A DNA stretch of 64,000 nt from Eubacteriales bacterium. Lineage in GTDB: Bacteria; Bacillota; Clostridia; Lachnospirales; Lachnospiraceae. The number at the start of each line of letters is the position of its first letter. Position 1 is the stretch's first letter. Shown here piece after piece: positions 8,718 to 18,455 of the stretch. Made by a program: the position numbers and the translations under genes. The notes under the pieces are model-generated. The model was not told the origin of the DNA. It searched no databases and saw only the letters and a program-made list of their open reading frames with translations. Location of the stretch: NCBI GenBank assembly GCA_030524745.1, contig JAUNGC010000001.1:124001-188000 (forward strand), in the 5' to 3' direction.

Positions 8718-9152
8718 TCAGACCACGCCCTTTTGCAGCATCACGTTCGCATAAACGGCGGATTCTCCCGTGGCGATGATCGCATAAGCGGTTTTGGCCT
8801 GCTCATAAAAAGCGAATCGCTCCACATATCCTACCGCAGCGCTTCCCCGATCGTCATATCTGGAAATGATCTCCTTATAGGTATCCCAGATCGGCGTTTT
8901 TGCCGGATCCCCGGGCATGACCTCCATCAGCCTGACCGGATCCTCCACATAGGTATCCAGCGGGAACAACTGCAAAACCGCATCCAGAATTTCCGGCACG
9001 CCATGTCCGTCCATCCGGATGACGATGCTGTTTTTTCCCATGGACTCTGCGGGAAAATTGCCGTCCGCAATGACAATGCGGTCACTGTGGCCCATTTCGC
9101 ACAGCACCTTTAAAAGTTCCGGCGATAAAATCTTCGGTATTCCTTTTAACAT
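8718..9152 (-). CDS. fucU: L-fucose mutarotase (RbsD/FucU family)
   Basis: The 144-residue protein interconverts alpha- and beta-L-fucose so that the isomerase gets its substrate. It shows the family's opening MLKGIPKILSPELLK and GHSDRIVIAD with the conserved His and Asp, and ends with the YAFYEQAK/YAIIATGE region typical of RbsD/FucU. The start is placed at 9152 because homology begins there; upstream in-frame codons overlap fucA. The fucA stop lies 1 nt before this ATG, so translation is coupled. It is the last gene of the fucose operon. Confidence 0.92.
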   Translation of the reverse strand: MLKGIPKILSPELLKVLCEMGHSDRIVIADGNFPAESMGKNSIVIRMDGHGVPEILDAVLQLFPLDTYVEDPVRLMEVMPGDPAKTPIWDTYKEIISRYDDRGSAAVGYVERFAFYEQAKTAYAIIATGESAVYANVMLQKGVV

Positions 9153-9153
9153 A

Positions 9154-9849
9154 TCAGTCTTCTTTCTTGGGGTATTTTTTATAACCCGGATGTCTGCCGG
9201 TGATTCCATACCCCTTCCGCATGGAAATCAGCCTGTCTATATTTTCCTTTGACAGTTCCTGCGCGCCGCCCAGAAGCTTCGCATTCAGCGTGATTTTCGC
9301 AAACAGTTCCATCGTTTCCATCCGGTAATAAGCCGTAATCACATCAGCGCCCACCGTCAGCGCGCCGTGATTCTGCAAAAGCAGCGCGTCATGTTCGCCC
9401 AGATAAGGCGCAATCGCGTCGGGCACTTCATAAGTGGACGGCGTTCCGTAGGGCGTCACCGGAATGGAGCCCAGCGTCAGCACTGTCTCGATCATGGAAT
9501 AGTCGTCCAGCGCAATATTGGCAACCGCAAAGCCCGTCGCCACCGGCGGATGCGCATGTAAAACCGCGCCCACGTCGTCTCTTTCCGCATAGCAGCGAAG
9601 ATGCATCTTCACTTCAGAAGAGGGACGGTATCCATCCTGCGCCTCCAGAATATTGCAGTCCTTATCGATACGCACCAGCTTTTCCGGCGTGATAAAGCTC
9701 TTGCTGATTCCGGTGGGCGTCGTCATAAAGGTTCCGTCCTCAAGCTTTGCCGAAACGTTTCCGTCGTTTGCCGCAACCCATCCCAACTGCCACATTTTAT
9801 GACAGACGTCACAAATCTGCTCCCTTATGGGCATGTAACTCAATTCCAT
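9154..9849 (-). CDS. fucA: L-fuculose-1-phosphate aldolase (class II aldolase)
   Basis: This is a 231-residue zinc aldolase. It cleaves L-fuculose 1-phosphate to dihydroxyacetone phosphate and L-lactaldehyde. Visible marks are ANDGNVSA (28-34), TPTGISK, the acid/base Glu79 in SSE, and zinc ligands His98, His100 (LHAHPP) and His161 (QNHG). Related enzymes act on rhamnulose or ribulose phosphates. The neighbours fucI and fucU make fuculose phosphate the likely substrate. The start is 3 nt after the kinase stop. Confidence 0.92.
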   Translation of the reverse strand: MELSYMPIREQICDVCHKMWQLGWVAANDGNVSAKLEDGTFMTTPTGISKSFITPEKLVRIDKDCNILEAQDGYRPSSEVKMHLRCYAERDDVGAVLHAHPPVATGFAVANIALDDYSMIETVLTLGSIPVTPYGTPSTYEVPDAIAPYLGEHDALLLQNHGALTVGADVITAYYRMETMELFAKITLNAKLLGGAQELSKENIDRLISMRKGYGITGRHPGYKKYPKKED

Positions 9850-9852
9850 CTT

Positions 9853-11334
9853 CTAAAACTCCTTTCCTGCGATCTTTTCACAAAACCACTGATAAGTTTC
9901 TTCCCAGCGTCCTGTATTTTCCGGTTCATAAACACGGATTTCTTCCGATTCCCGAATCAACTGCCGGATCTGGGAAAGTCCGTTCACTTCCTTTACCGCG
10001 GAAAGCTGTATCGCCAGATTTCCATAAACGGTAGCTTCCACCGGCCCCGCATAAACGGGAATTTTACAGACGTCCGCCACCAGTTGGCACAACAGGCTGC
10101 TCTGGGTTCCGCCGCCCACCATATAAATCGCTTCATACTCTTTTCCCGTGCAGGCACGGATCTCATCTAATGCAATATGATACTTTAAAGCGAGACTTTC
10201 GTCAATACAGCGCACGATCTGCGCCGGGCTCCCGGGAATTCTCTGTCCGGATTTCTCACAATACCGGCGGATTCTTTCCGGCACATTTCCGGCCGGGACA
10301 AAAACCGGATCGTCCGGGTCGATGAAGCTTCCTCCCCCTGCTTCCTTCGACGCCAGCTCTTCCAACTGCCCGAAATCATATTCCATGCCTTCCCGCGCCC
10401 ATTGCCTTCTGCTCTCCTGCACCAGCCACAGTCCGATGATGTTCTTTAAAAAGGAGATCCTTCCCCCAAAGGCCCCTTCGTTGGTCACATTATACCGGAG
10501 CGAATTTTCATCGATGACCGGCTCTTTTAACTCCGTGCCAAACAGCGACCAGGTTCCGCAGCTCACAAAAATGAAATCGTCCTGCAGGGCAGGCACAGCC
10601 GCCATGGCGCACTGCGTATCATGTCCCGCCACCGCAACTACGGACATCGGCGCTGTATTCAGTTCCCTGCACACGGCCGTCTGCATCGCGCCCAGATCCG
10701 TTCCCGGCGCTACCACCGGCAGAAACAGGTTTTTGGGAATGGACAGCTTTTCCAGCACTTCCTTCGACCAGTCCCGCCCTGCGGCGTCCAAAAGCTGCGT
10801 CGTCGATGCGATCGTGTACTCGCTGCAGGCCGCTCCCGACAGGTAATAATTGAACAGATCCGGCATCAGCAGAAGCTTGTCCGCCTTCTGCAGAAAATCC
10901 GGTCTCTCCTTCACCAGGGAAAGCAGCTGAAACGCGGTATTGATCTCCATGAACTGATTGCCCGTTATCTCATAGAACCGCTTTTGATCCAGCCGCCCAA
11001 ATCCTTCTTCCAGCATGCCCGTCGTCCTGGCATCCCGGTAATGCACGGGATTCTCCAACAGATGGCCATCCGAGCCGACCAGCCCGAAATCCACGCCCCA
11101 GGTATCCACGCCGATGCTGTCAGCGCCCCCCAGATCCCCGGCCTTGCCGATTCCGACCTTCAACTCATGGAACAACCGTAAGAAATCCCAGTACATCGTA
11201 TTTCCCAGATACACCGGCTCGTTTGCAAACCGGTGCACCTGGCTTATCCGCAGGCATTTTCCGTCATAGCTGCCTGCCATCACGCGCCCGCTGGAAGCGC
11301 CGAAATCCGCCGCCAGCATTTTTCTCATACTCAT
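9853..11334 (-). CDS. fucK: FGGY sugar kinase of RhaB type, probable L-fuculokinase
   Basis: The 493-residue kinase starts with the ATP-binding DFGASSGRV and has GVDTWGVDFGLV and a C-terminal GGGTQSSLLCQL nucleotide loop, all typical of rhamnulokinase. Rhamnose genes are absent; fucI, fucA and fucU flank it. It therefore probably phosphorylates L-fuculose, as RhaB-like kinases do in several gut bacteria. It could also accept rhamnulose. Several ATGs (codons 1, 3, 6) are possible; GGGGG sits 5 nt before the first. The gap to fucI is 36 nt. Confidence 0.85.
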   Translation of the reverse strand: MSMRKMLAADFGASSGRVMAGSYDGKCLRISQVHRFANEPVYLGNTMYWDFLRLFHELKVGIGKAGDLGGADSIGVDTWGVDFGLVGSDGHLLENPVHYRDARTTGMLEEGFGRLDQKRFYEITGNQFMEINTAFQLLSLVKERPDFLQKADKLLLMPDLFNYYLSGAACSEYTIASTTQLLDAAGRDWSKEVLEKLSIPKNLFLPVVAPGTDLGAMQTAVCRELNTAPMSVVAVAGHDTQCAMAAVPALQDDFIFVSCGTWSLFGTELKEPVIDENSLRYNVTNEGAFGGRISFLKNIIGLWLVQESRRQWAREGMEYDFGQLEELASKEAGGGSFIDPDDPVFVPAGNVPERIRRYCEKSGQRIPGSPAQIVRCIDESLALKYHIALDEIRACTGKEYEAIYMVGGGTQSSLLCQLVADVCKIPVYAGPVEATVYGNLAIQLSAVKEVNGLSQIRQLIRESEEIRVYEPENTGRWEETYQWFCEKIAGKEF

Positions 11335-11370
11335 ATATCCCCCATACTCCCTTTGCGCTTTGCAGTCCGT

Positions 11371-13164
11371 TTACCGGTACAGCGGCCCGTATGCCGCGCA
11401 CGCCCGGTAATCCTGGCCTTCCTTGTCCATGCCGAAAGCGTTCCATGCGGCGGGACGGAAAATCTTGTCCTCGTCCACGTTATGCATGCAGACAGGAATG
11501 CGCAGCATGGAACACATCGTGATCAGGTCCGCGCCGATATGTCCGTAGCTGATCGCGCCGTGATTTGCTCCCCAGTTATTCATCACGTCGTACGCGGTCG
11601 CAAACGCGCCTTTGCCTGTCGTTCTGGGCGCAAACCAGGTGCAGGGCCAGGTGTAGTCCGTGCGCTTCCACAGTTTATCCGTCACTTCTTCGGGCAGCTT
11701 GATCGTCCAGCCTTCCGCGATCTGCAAAACAGGTCCCAGGCCCTTCACCAGGTTCAGACGGATCATGGTTGCAGGCATTTCCGCTTCTGTCACGAAACGG
11801 GAAGAAAATCCGCCGCCGCGGAAATAACCGAAGTCCGCCGCATTCCAGGTGGTTGCCTCAAGAATCGCTTTCTGGTCTTCTTCGGTCACCTCATACCAGG
11901 GCTTCATCACGCCGTTGCCCATCTCATCCTTCGCCTGTCCGTTGGCGTCCAGACATGCCGCGCCGGAATTGATCAGATGGATGAAACCGCCGGACTGTTT
12001 CGCCACGCCTTCCACTTCATAACCGGTAGCCTTTTTCACCGCTTCCGGGCTCCAGTAGGTGCGCACGTCCGCAAAAATCTGGGCGCGGTTTGTCAACAGC
12101 TTCATAAACAGCATCCCCAGGCCGTTTAAGGTGTCGTTTTCCGTTGCAAGGATATAAGGCTCCCGCGCGCCGTTCCAGTCAAAGGAGGTGTTGAGCATCG
12201 CTTCGGGGAAATCGCAGTTGGGATAAAAATCCGTCCACTGCCGCTGTCCCTGAAAGCCCGCCGCGATCGCATTGTGGCCGACCATCTCTTCCTCACGTCC
12301 TTCGGGAAGGTTGGGATTGCCGTTCATCAGGTCTTTGATGATGCACATCATCTTAACCACAAACTCCCAGTCCTTTTCCTTCTCTTCTTTCGATTTCTGC
12401 ACCTCGGCGGGATTCTTGTCAAATCCTTCTTTGCAGTTTTCCTTCACCCAGGCCAGCGCCTTTTCATATTCCTGTTCGTCATAGATGCCTTCCGACATGC
12501 GGCGGATAATCTCCACTTCGTCCACGGACTCCACGCGCATCCCCAGATATTCCTCGATGAATGCAGGATCGATGATGGAGCCGCCGATTCCCATGCAAAT
12601 GGAACCGATCTGCAAATAGGATTTTCCGCGCATGGTCGCCACTGCAACTGCCGCGCGCCCGAAACGCAGAAGTTTTTCTTTTACATCCTCCGGAATGGAC
12701 GTATCGTCCGCTTCCTGCACGTCATGACCATAGATGCCGAAAGCCGGAAGTCCCTTCTGCGCATGGGTCGCCAGCACGGAAGCCAGATACACCGCGCCGG
12801 GACGCTCCGTTCCGTTAAAGCCCCATACGCCCTTGATGGTCTTGGGCTCCATATCCATGGTTTCCGCTCCATAACACCAGCAGGGCGTCACGGTCAGCGT
12901 GATGTCCACGCCCGCTTTGCGGAATTTGTCCGCGCAGGCCGCCGCTTCTCCCACACGGCCGATGGTGGTGTCCGCAATGATCACCTTCACCGGCTCGCCG
13001 TTGGAATAGCGCAGATTTTCGGTAAAGAGCGCCGCCGCGGCTTTCGCCATGTTCATGGTCTGCTCCTCCAGAGATTCGCGCACCTTTAAGTAACCCCTTC
13101 TGCCGTCGATGGTTGGACGGATGCCGATCACAGGATAGTCCCCAATCAATCTGTTCTCTGCCAT
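11371..13164 (-). CDS. fucI: L-fucose isomerase
   Basis: This is a 597-residue, full-length manganese-dependent isomerase converting L-fucose to L-fuculose. Recognisable segments include [17 protein letters not shown] near the start, [12 protein letters not shown], and the likely metal-site residues in ATENDTLNG (Glu), FADVRTYW (Asp) and WGANHGAIS (His). I chose MAENRLIG at 13164 because GGAGGG lies 8 nt upstream; 33 extra in-frame codons further upstream look non-coding. It is the first gene of the operon fucI-fucK-fucA-fucU and is divergent from an AraC regulator. Confidence 0.95.
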   Translation of the reverse strand: MAENRLIGDYPVIGIRPTIDGRRGYLKVRESLEEQTMNMAKAAAALFTENLRYSNGEPVKVIIADTTIGRVGEAAACADKFRKAGVDITLTVTPCWCYGAETMDMEPKTIKGVWGFNGTERPGAVYLASVLATHAQKGLPAFGIYGHDVQEADDTSIPEDVKEKLLRFGRAAVAVATMRGKSYLQIGSICMGIGGSIIDPAFIEEYLGMRVESVDEVEIIRRMSEGIYDEQEYEKALAWVKENCKEGFDKNPAEVQKSKEEKEKDWEFVVKMMCIIKDLMNGNPNLPEGREEEMVGHNAIAAGFQGQRQWTDFYPNCDFPEAMLNTSFDWNGAREPYILATENDTLNGLGMLFMKLLTNRAQIFADVRTYWSPEAVKKATGYEVEGVAKQSGGFIHLINSGAACLDANGQAKDEMGNGVMKPWYEVTEEDQKAILEATTWNAADFGYFRGGGFSSRFVTEAEMPATMIRLNLVKGLGPVLQIAEGWTIKLPEEVTDKLWKRTDYTWPCTWFAPRTTGKGAFATAYDVMNNWGANHGAISYGHIGADLITMCSMLRIPVCMHNVDEDKIFRPAAWNAFGMDKEGQDYRACAAYGPLYR

Positions 13165-13263
13165 TTTTGATACCCTCCATGAAATTTGCGGTCCGGAGCG
13201 TATACGCACTCTTACAGCCGCCGCTCCAAACCGGATAAACTTGTGATAGTAGTATTTTATCAT

Positions 13264-13292
13264 TTTATTTTCCTACGATCTGGTGATATAAT
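13264..13292 (+). promoter_or_regulatory. Candidate promoter of the AraC-type regulator in the fuc divergent region
   Basis: A perfect TATAAT (13287-13292) lies 43 nt before the regulator ATG. The -35 region at 17-bp spacing (TTTATT) is poor, as expected for an activated promoter. The 171-bp intergenic region must also hold the fucI promoter, which I could not define. Confidence 0.4.
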
Positions 13293-13335
13293 GATTAAAA
13301 ATGGTAGAATATTCACTTTCAGAGGAGGCAGCCGC

Positions 13336-14190
13336 ATGCAGTATCTGGACTATATCGAAAACACCACTCACGGAACGCCTGATTTCCCGGTCGCGTTTTA
13401 CCGCGTGGACGAAGCGCATCCGCGTTATGAGATGCCCTTTCACTGGCACAGGGAAATGGAAATCATTTATATTGAAAAAGGCAGCTTCACCTTCTACTTA
13501 AACGATGAAATACAAAAAGCGGAAGCCGGCGACATCGTATTTATCAACCAGGGCGTCATTCACGGCGGCACCCCCGCCGACTGTGTTTACGACTGCGTCG
13601 TATTCGACCCGCTTCCGCTGCTTTTGCACAACGGCATATGCCGCAGCTATATCCGCCGTCTCACCGGAAAAAACGTGCAGATTCAGACCTATTTCCCCGC
13701 CGGGACGCAGCCGTTGTGCGACATCACAAACCGGCTGGTTTTTTCCGTACAGAAAAAGACGCCCGGCAGCGAACTGACCACCCTGGGCGCCCTTTTTGAA
13801 TGGTTCGGCGTCATTTATGAAACGCACAGCTATCTGGAGAAAGCAAAAAATGCGGTTCCCGATTCCGAAAAAATCCAGGCCCTCAAACCCGTTCTGGAAT
13901 ACATTGACCAGTTCTACATGCAGCCTGTGTCGCTGGAAGATCTGGCAAAGCTGGCGGGCATGTCGCCCCGCTACTTCTGCCGCTTTTTCCATACGTTCAT
14001 TCACAAAACGCCGATCGATTATTTAAACTATTACCGCATCGAACGGGCCTGCTATCTGCTGACCGCGGCGCCCGTCTCCATAACGGACGCCGCCTATCAG
14101 TGCGGTTTTAATGACAGCAGCTACTTTGTCAAAATCTTCAAAAAATACAAAGGCATTACGCCGAAACAATACCAGAAACAGTACGCCTGA
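13336..14190 (+). CDS. AraC-family transcriptional regulator of the fucose operon
   Basis: The 284-residue protein has an N-terminal cupin sugar-sensing domain (FHWHREMEIIYIEKGS, 35-50) and a C-terminal double helix-turn-helix (about 185-284: VSLEDLAKLAGMSPRYF ... ITDAAYQCGFNDSSYFVKIFKK). AGAGGAGG 7 nt before the ATG at 13336 fixes the start; homology also begins there. Divergent placement next to fucI suggests it activates fucose catabolism in response to L-fucose or a derivative. Confidence 0.9.
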   Translation: MQYLDYIENTTHGTPDFPVAFYRVDEAHPRYEMPFHWHREMEIIYIEKGSFTFYLNDEIQKAEAGDIVFINQGVIHGGTPADCVYDCVVFDPLPLLLHNGICRSYIRRLTGKNVQIQTYFPAGTQPLCDITNRLVFSVQKKTPGSELTTLGALFEWFGVIYETHSYLEKAKNAVPDSEKIQALKPVLEYIDQFYMQPVSLEDLAKLAGMSPRYFCRFFHTFIHKTPIDYLNYYRIERACYLLTAAPVSITDAAYQCGFNDSSYFVKIFKKYKGITPKQYQKQYA

Positions 14191-14228
14191 TTCTGCGGTC
14201 ATTGAGACGGCTTCCGCCAGCGTTTCTG

Positions 14229-16478
14229 TCAATAAGACAAACCGAAATTCAGTTCATAATAATTTCCGGCCGCATCCCGGTAAGCATACGCTTTTTTGTT
14301 CTCATCCTTAAGAGAATCCGGCATATACAGGTCCTTATCATACCCCGGCACATCATTGGGGCTGATGCAAACGCCGTTCTCATCCACAGCCAGCACTTCA
14401 TCTCCTCTTGGCAGTGTGAGCGGCAGTTTTCCCACCGGCGAAAAGCGTCCGAAAATAACGTCCAGCGTTGCGGAGGGATAGGTGTCAAAGCCGACCGTCA
14501 GGGCGTCTGTATAACGCTCCACGTTGCCCACTTCCCAGGCCAGCGTGATATTGATGTTGGAAATGACCTTTCCGCCGTTTCCATGAACCGCCTCCGCGAT
14601 TTTTGCAATGCGTCCCGCGCCCGATAAAGTCGTTTCTTTGTGGGTTTTCTTCATGGGCCGTCCCTGCCCGTCCACATCGCAGACCACCTTATCTTCACAG
14701 ATGTCCAGTTCCAGATATCCCGTCGTAGCGCTGAAATATTCCCCCGAAGAAGGACTGACCATCAAAATGGCAAAATCCGCCTCTTCCGGATCCTGCGTCA
14801 AAGAAAACGCTCCAAGCATTTCCCGCAGCGCCTTCGTCGCCGCCCCAGCCGCCTCCGGCCGCTTGCAAAACGCTTCCGCATAAATCTTTTTGCCCTCCAG
14901 CTTTTCATAAGTCAGCGGCAGAACTCCGTCGTTTTTCAGCAGCACGACGGATTTGCGATGCACCTCGTTCGCTTCCGCCCAGTCCGCCTGATTGGCAACC
15001 GCCTTCGCCGCGTTTGCCGGATCCCGGTATGGATTCTCAAACATTCCCTGTTGGAACAGTTCCGTCAGTGTGCGCACCACGGCCCGGTCCAGCGCTTCGT
15101 CGGTCAGTACCAGATCTTTCGGATCAAAGCCTTCCGGCGCCGGATGCGTCTCATAGTATCCGTTTTTCGCCCGCTCATACGCCTCTTTTCCCAGTTCGTT
15201 GTCAAACAAACCGCTGATCAGATCCACGCCGGACTGGTTGACCGCGAAACCGATCCGTTCCGGTTTATCCAGCATGTCGACGCCCCAGCACATATTGTGG
15301 ACAATGCCGGTGTCAGAATTGATATATCCGTCAAATCCCATCTGTTTACGGAGCATACCGTCAATGAAAACCTTATTATAAGCGAAACCGTAAGGATCAA
15401 AGGGAATCGGATTGCCTTCATAATCCTCCTGCGCCGCGCTCTTGTCCGCAGAGGGCTTTGAATAATAGGGCATGATGGAAGCGGCGTGGTATTTAACGGC
15501 AGGTCCAAAGGCAGCCACATGATACTTCTGCAGGCTTCCCGGCGTCGCATACACATTCCACTGCCCGGCGGCATAATGGGGATCAAATCCGTTTTCCCGG
15601 GGGCCGCCGCCCGGAAAGTGCTTGACCGTCATCGAAACGCCGTCCGGCGTAACGCCTTCTTCGCTGCCCTGAATCCCCGGAATCAGATGGGCAAAGATTT
15701 CGGCGATCAGTTCCGGATCCTCGCCAAAAGTGCCGTAGGTACGCTGCCAGCGCGGATCGGTAACCACATCCGCCATGTACATATAACCTTTCTTCATGCC
15801 CACCGCATCCCATTCGCGCCGGATGCAGTCCGCAAATTTATCGATAATACCGATGTTATCTCCTTTTACAGCCGCGGCAATTCCCAGCGTCCCAGGCCAG
15901 GTCGCAAAGACGCCCGCCGCATCGTTCATGCCGTATACGATTTCCCCGTTCTCATTCCGGGAATTGGACGCCACCTGAACCGGAACAAAATGCCCGCATT
16001 CTTCCGCCACCGCATGGAGCTGGTTCAGCCAGTCCGCCAGATCCTCCGGTTTCGGATTGGCGCGCAAAATCAGATGGCGGGAAAACCAGTTCTGAATCAG
16101 ATCCGTCGTTCCGGGCAGATGCTGTTCGCCGAATATCGTCTTTCCATGCAGTTCCCCGTCATCCAGCAGGCCTGACTCGTCCAGTTCCACGCCCGCGCCG
16201 GTCGGATTCAAATGATTCGCGGCCGGATATTTTCCCATCCGCCAGTCGGAAATGAAAAGCTGCGCGATCTTTTCTTCCACCGTCAAAACCTTTACGTAAG
16301 CCTTCGCGCGTTCCGCCGGAGAAAGCCGCCAGTCGTCATAGGGCTTAAGTTCTCCGCTTCCGTCCAGGTCCTTAAAGTACAGACCGTCCTTCTCAATGAC
16401 TTTCCTGGAAACCGTACCGATTACCGGACCGTTCGGATTCCGGTAATATTTCACGTGTTCAGATGCCTTTTTCGCCAT
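14229..16478 (-). CDS. Glycoside hydrolase family 3 protein (beta-glucosidase-like), cytoplasmic
   Basis: This is a 749-residue GH3 enzyme without a signal peptide. The TIM-barrel domain has KHFPG (286-290) and the probable nucleophile Asp389 in NSDTGIV, where SDW is more usual. The second alpha/beta domain has ENEVHRKSVVLLKNDGVLPL-like packing and ends YELNFGLSY. The specificity (glucoside, xyloside or other) cannot be read from sequence. Its ATG is 1 nt after the stop of an ABC exporter gene, with the GGAGGAG site inside that gene, so the pair is one operon. It ends convergently with the fucose regulator, 38 nt apart. Confidence 0.88.
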   Translation of the reverse strand: MAKKASEHVKYYRNPNGPVIGTVSRKVIEKDGLYFKDLDGSGELKPYDDWRLSPAERAKAYVKVLTVEEKIAQLFISDWRMGKYPAANHLNPTGAGVELDESGLLDDGELHGKTIFGEQHLPGTTDLIQNWFSRHLILRANPKPEDLADWLNQLHAVAEECGHFVPVQVASNSRNENGEIVYGMNDAAGVFATWPGTLGIAAAVKGDNIGIIDKFADCIRREWDAVGMKKGYMYMADVVTDPRWQRTYGTFGEDPELIAEIFAHLIPGIQGSEEGVTPDGVSMTVKHFPGGGPRENGFDPHYAAGQWNVYATPGSLQKYHVAAFGPAVKYHAASIMPYYSKPSADKSAAQEDYEGNPIPFDPYGFAYNKVFIDGMLRKQMGFDGYINSDTGIVHNMCWGVDMLDKPERIGFAVNQSGVDLISGLFDNELGKEAYERAKNGYYETHPAPEGFDPKDLVLTDEALDRAVVRTLTELFQQGMFENPYRDPANAAKAVANQADWAEANEVHRKSVVLLKNDGVLPLTYEKLEGKKIYAEAFCKRPEAAGAATKALREMLGAFSLTQDPEEADFAILMVSPSSGEYFSATTGYLELDICEDKVVCDVDGQGRPMKKTHKETTLSGAGRIAKIAEAVHGNGGKVISNINITLAWEVGNVERYTDALTVGFDTYPSATLDVIFGRFSPVGKLPLTLPRGDEVLAVDENGVCISPNDVPGYDKDLYMPDSLKDENKKAYAYRDAAGNYYELNFGLSY

Positions 16479-16479
16479 T

Positions 16480-18279
16480 TCATTTCTCCTCCGTTTCCGT
16501 CTGCCCGCCTGCGTTCTGCATTTCTTCCTCCGGCTTTTCGACCAGATTTGCCGAAGTATACAACTGATAATAAATCCCTTTTTGCGCCATCAGCGCAGCG
16601 TGATTTCCTTCCTCCACAATCCGGTTGCCGGAGAGAACCAGAATTCGATCTGCTCCATGGATCGTTGTCAGACGATGCGCGATCGTCAGCGTGGTTCTTC
16701 CCTCTGCCAGTTTATCCAGAGATTCCGATACCAGATGCTCGCTTTCGTTGTCAAGCGCTGCCGTTGCTTCGTCGAGTAAGACCACCTTGGGAGCCCGCAA
16801 CATGATCCGCGCAATGCTGATCCTCTGTTTCTGTCCTCCTGACAGCTTTACTCCTCTTTCCCCCACATAGGTATCATAGCCGTTTTTCAGTTCCATGATG
16901 AACTCGTGCGCGCCCGCCAGCTTTGCGGCATTGACCACTTCCTCTCTCGACGCTTCCGGCTTTCCGTAAGCGATGTTCTCATAAACGGTGCCGGAAAACA
17001 GATAAACGTCCTGCTGCACCACGCCCACATTGCTTCTTAAACTCTGCAGTGTGGCATGCTTGATGTTCTGGCCATCCAGCAAAATCTCGCCCTCCGTCGT
17101 ATCATAGAAACGGGGAATCAGATTGCACAGCGTCGTCTTTCCGCCGCCGGACGGTCCCACCAGCGCGACCTTTTCTCCCGGACGGATCGTGAGGTTAATA
17201 TCCGACAGCACCGGCGTGTGATCGTCCGGATACTCAAAGGATACATGTTTAAAAGTGATCTCGCCCTCCACATTCTCAAGCGGAACCGCATCTTCCTCAT
17301 CGAAAATATCCACATTCGCATCCATCAGCTCCACAAAACGCTCGATCCCCGTCATTCCCCTCTGGAACTGCTCCGCAAATTCAATGATGCGGCGGATTGT
17401 GGTCAGCAGGGTTGAAACATACATGGTATAGGCTACCAGATCTGCAGCAGTGATGAGGCCCTTTACCATGAAAATGCCGCCCGCCATGATCACAACCACA
17501 TACATAATGCCGTCAAACAGGCGAATGGTATTCTGGAACGCCGCCATGTATTTATAACCCAGCCGTTTTATTTTTAAAAATTGCTGATTATCCTTCTCAA
17601 ATTTTTCCCGCTCCAGGTCTTCATTGGCAAAGGCCCGGACGACCTTATTTCCCAGAAGGCTGTCTTCAATTCTGGCATTGAGTTCACCGATCTGATTTCT
17701 CTGAAGCTTAAACGCCTTCCTCACTTTCAGGTTAAAATAGGTACAGGATACCACCATCACCGGGATCAGCACAAAGATAATCACGGTCAGCAGCAGATTC
17801 ACCCGCGCCAGAATCACGAAGGACGCCACCGCCTTGATGAACGCGATAAAGAACTCCTCCGGGCAGTGATGCGCGAACTCCGTCACATCGAACAGATCGC
17901 TGGTAATGCGGGACATGATCTGTCCCACCTTGGTGTTATTAAAATAGTTGTCCGACAGCTTCTGCAGATGGGAAAATGCGTCCCTGCGCATATCCGTCTC
18001 AATCGCCGCTCCCATCACATGTCCGGTATAAGCCATATAGAAGTTCGCCATCACATCGATGATCCGCAGCACCAGATATACCATGCCGATCGTGACGACG
18101 GTTTTCACGGTGAGCCCAGCCAGATTCGTCATGCCGATATTCGTCAGGTACCGGAGAATCATCGGCAGCACCAGTTCGCAGACCGTTGTCAGCGAAGCGC
18201 AGAATAAATCCATAATCATGATCCCCACATATTTCCTGTAGTAAGGGACAAATCGTTTTAACAATGTACTGGTTTTCAT
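16480..18279 (-). CDS. ABC exporter half-transporter (membrane plus ATPase, MdlB/MsbA-like)
   Basis: The roughly 600-residue protein fuses a six-helix type-1 exporter domain to an ATPase domain. The ATPase has Walker A GPSGGGKTT, signature LSGGQKQ, Walker B VVLLDEA and an H-loop in TIAHRL. I prefer the start MKTSTLLKRF at 18279 (GGAAG 8 nt upstream); an ATG at 18294 is also possible. Single-gene half-transporters act as homodimers. It precedes a GH3 gene. Exporters of this family are often annotated as multidrug pumps, but the direction and cargo are unknown here. Confidence 0.9.
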   Translation of the reverse strand: MKTSTLLKRFVPYYRKYVGIMIMDLFCASLTTVCELVLPMILRYLTNIGMTNLAGLTVKTVVTIGMVYLVLRIIDVMANFYMAYTGHVMGAAIETDMRRDAFSHLQKLSDNYFNNTKVGQIMSRITSDLFDVTEFAHHCPEEFFIAFIKAVASFVILARVNLLLTVIIFVLIPVMVVSCTYFNLKVRKAFKLQRNQIGELNARIEDSLLGNKVVRAFANEDLEREKFEKDNQQFLKIKRLGYKYMAAFQNTIRLFDGIMYVVVIMAGGIFMVKGLITAADLVAYTMYVSTLLTTIRRIIEFAEQFQRGMTGIERFVELMDANVDIFDEEDAVPLENVEGEITFKHVSFEYPDDHTPVLSDINLTIRPGEKVALVGPSGGGKTTLCNLIPRFYDTTEGEILLDGQNIKHATLQSLRSNVGVVQQDVYLFSGTVYENIAYGKPEASREEVVNAAKLAGAHEFIMELKNGYDTYVGERGVKLSGGQKQRISIARIMLRAPKVVLLDEATAALDNESEHLVSESLDKLAEGRTTLTIAHRLTTIHGADRILVLSGNRIVEEGNHAALMAQKGIYYQLYTSANLVEKPEEEMQNAGGQTETEEK

Positions 18280-18365
18280 CGCTTTTACTTCCATTTCATT
18301 CTGTCCTGTTCTGTTTATTTGCCAAAGCCCCATAATGCCGGACGATAGTCTAAATAGTGTAACAT

Positions 18366-18400
18366 AAAAGGCGGATAAAAACAATAAATATCCGCCTTTT
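18366..18400 (-). terminator. Rho-independent terminator of the corrinoid uptake/CGGC operon
   Basis: Perfect 12-bp arms (AAAAGGCGGATA at 18366-18377 and its complement at 18389-18400) have an 11-nt loop. The stem's A/T ends supply a UUUU tract on the minus strand. It lies just downstream of the CGGC gene. Confidence 0.7.
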
Positions 18401-18455
18401 GGGTGCTTGTATTACAGTAGCTCATATCCTGTCAGACTGCTATTTTACATGCCCT

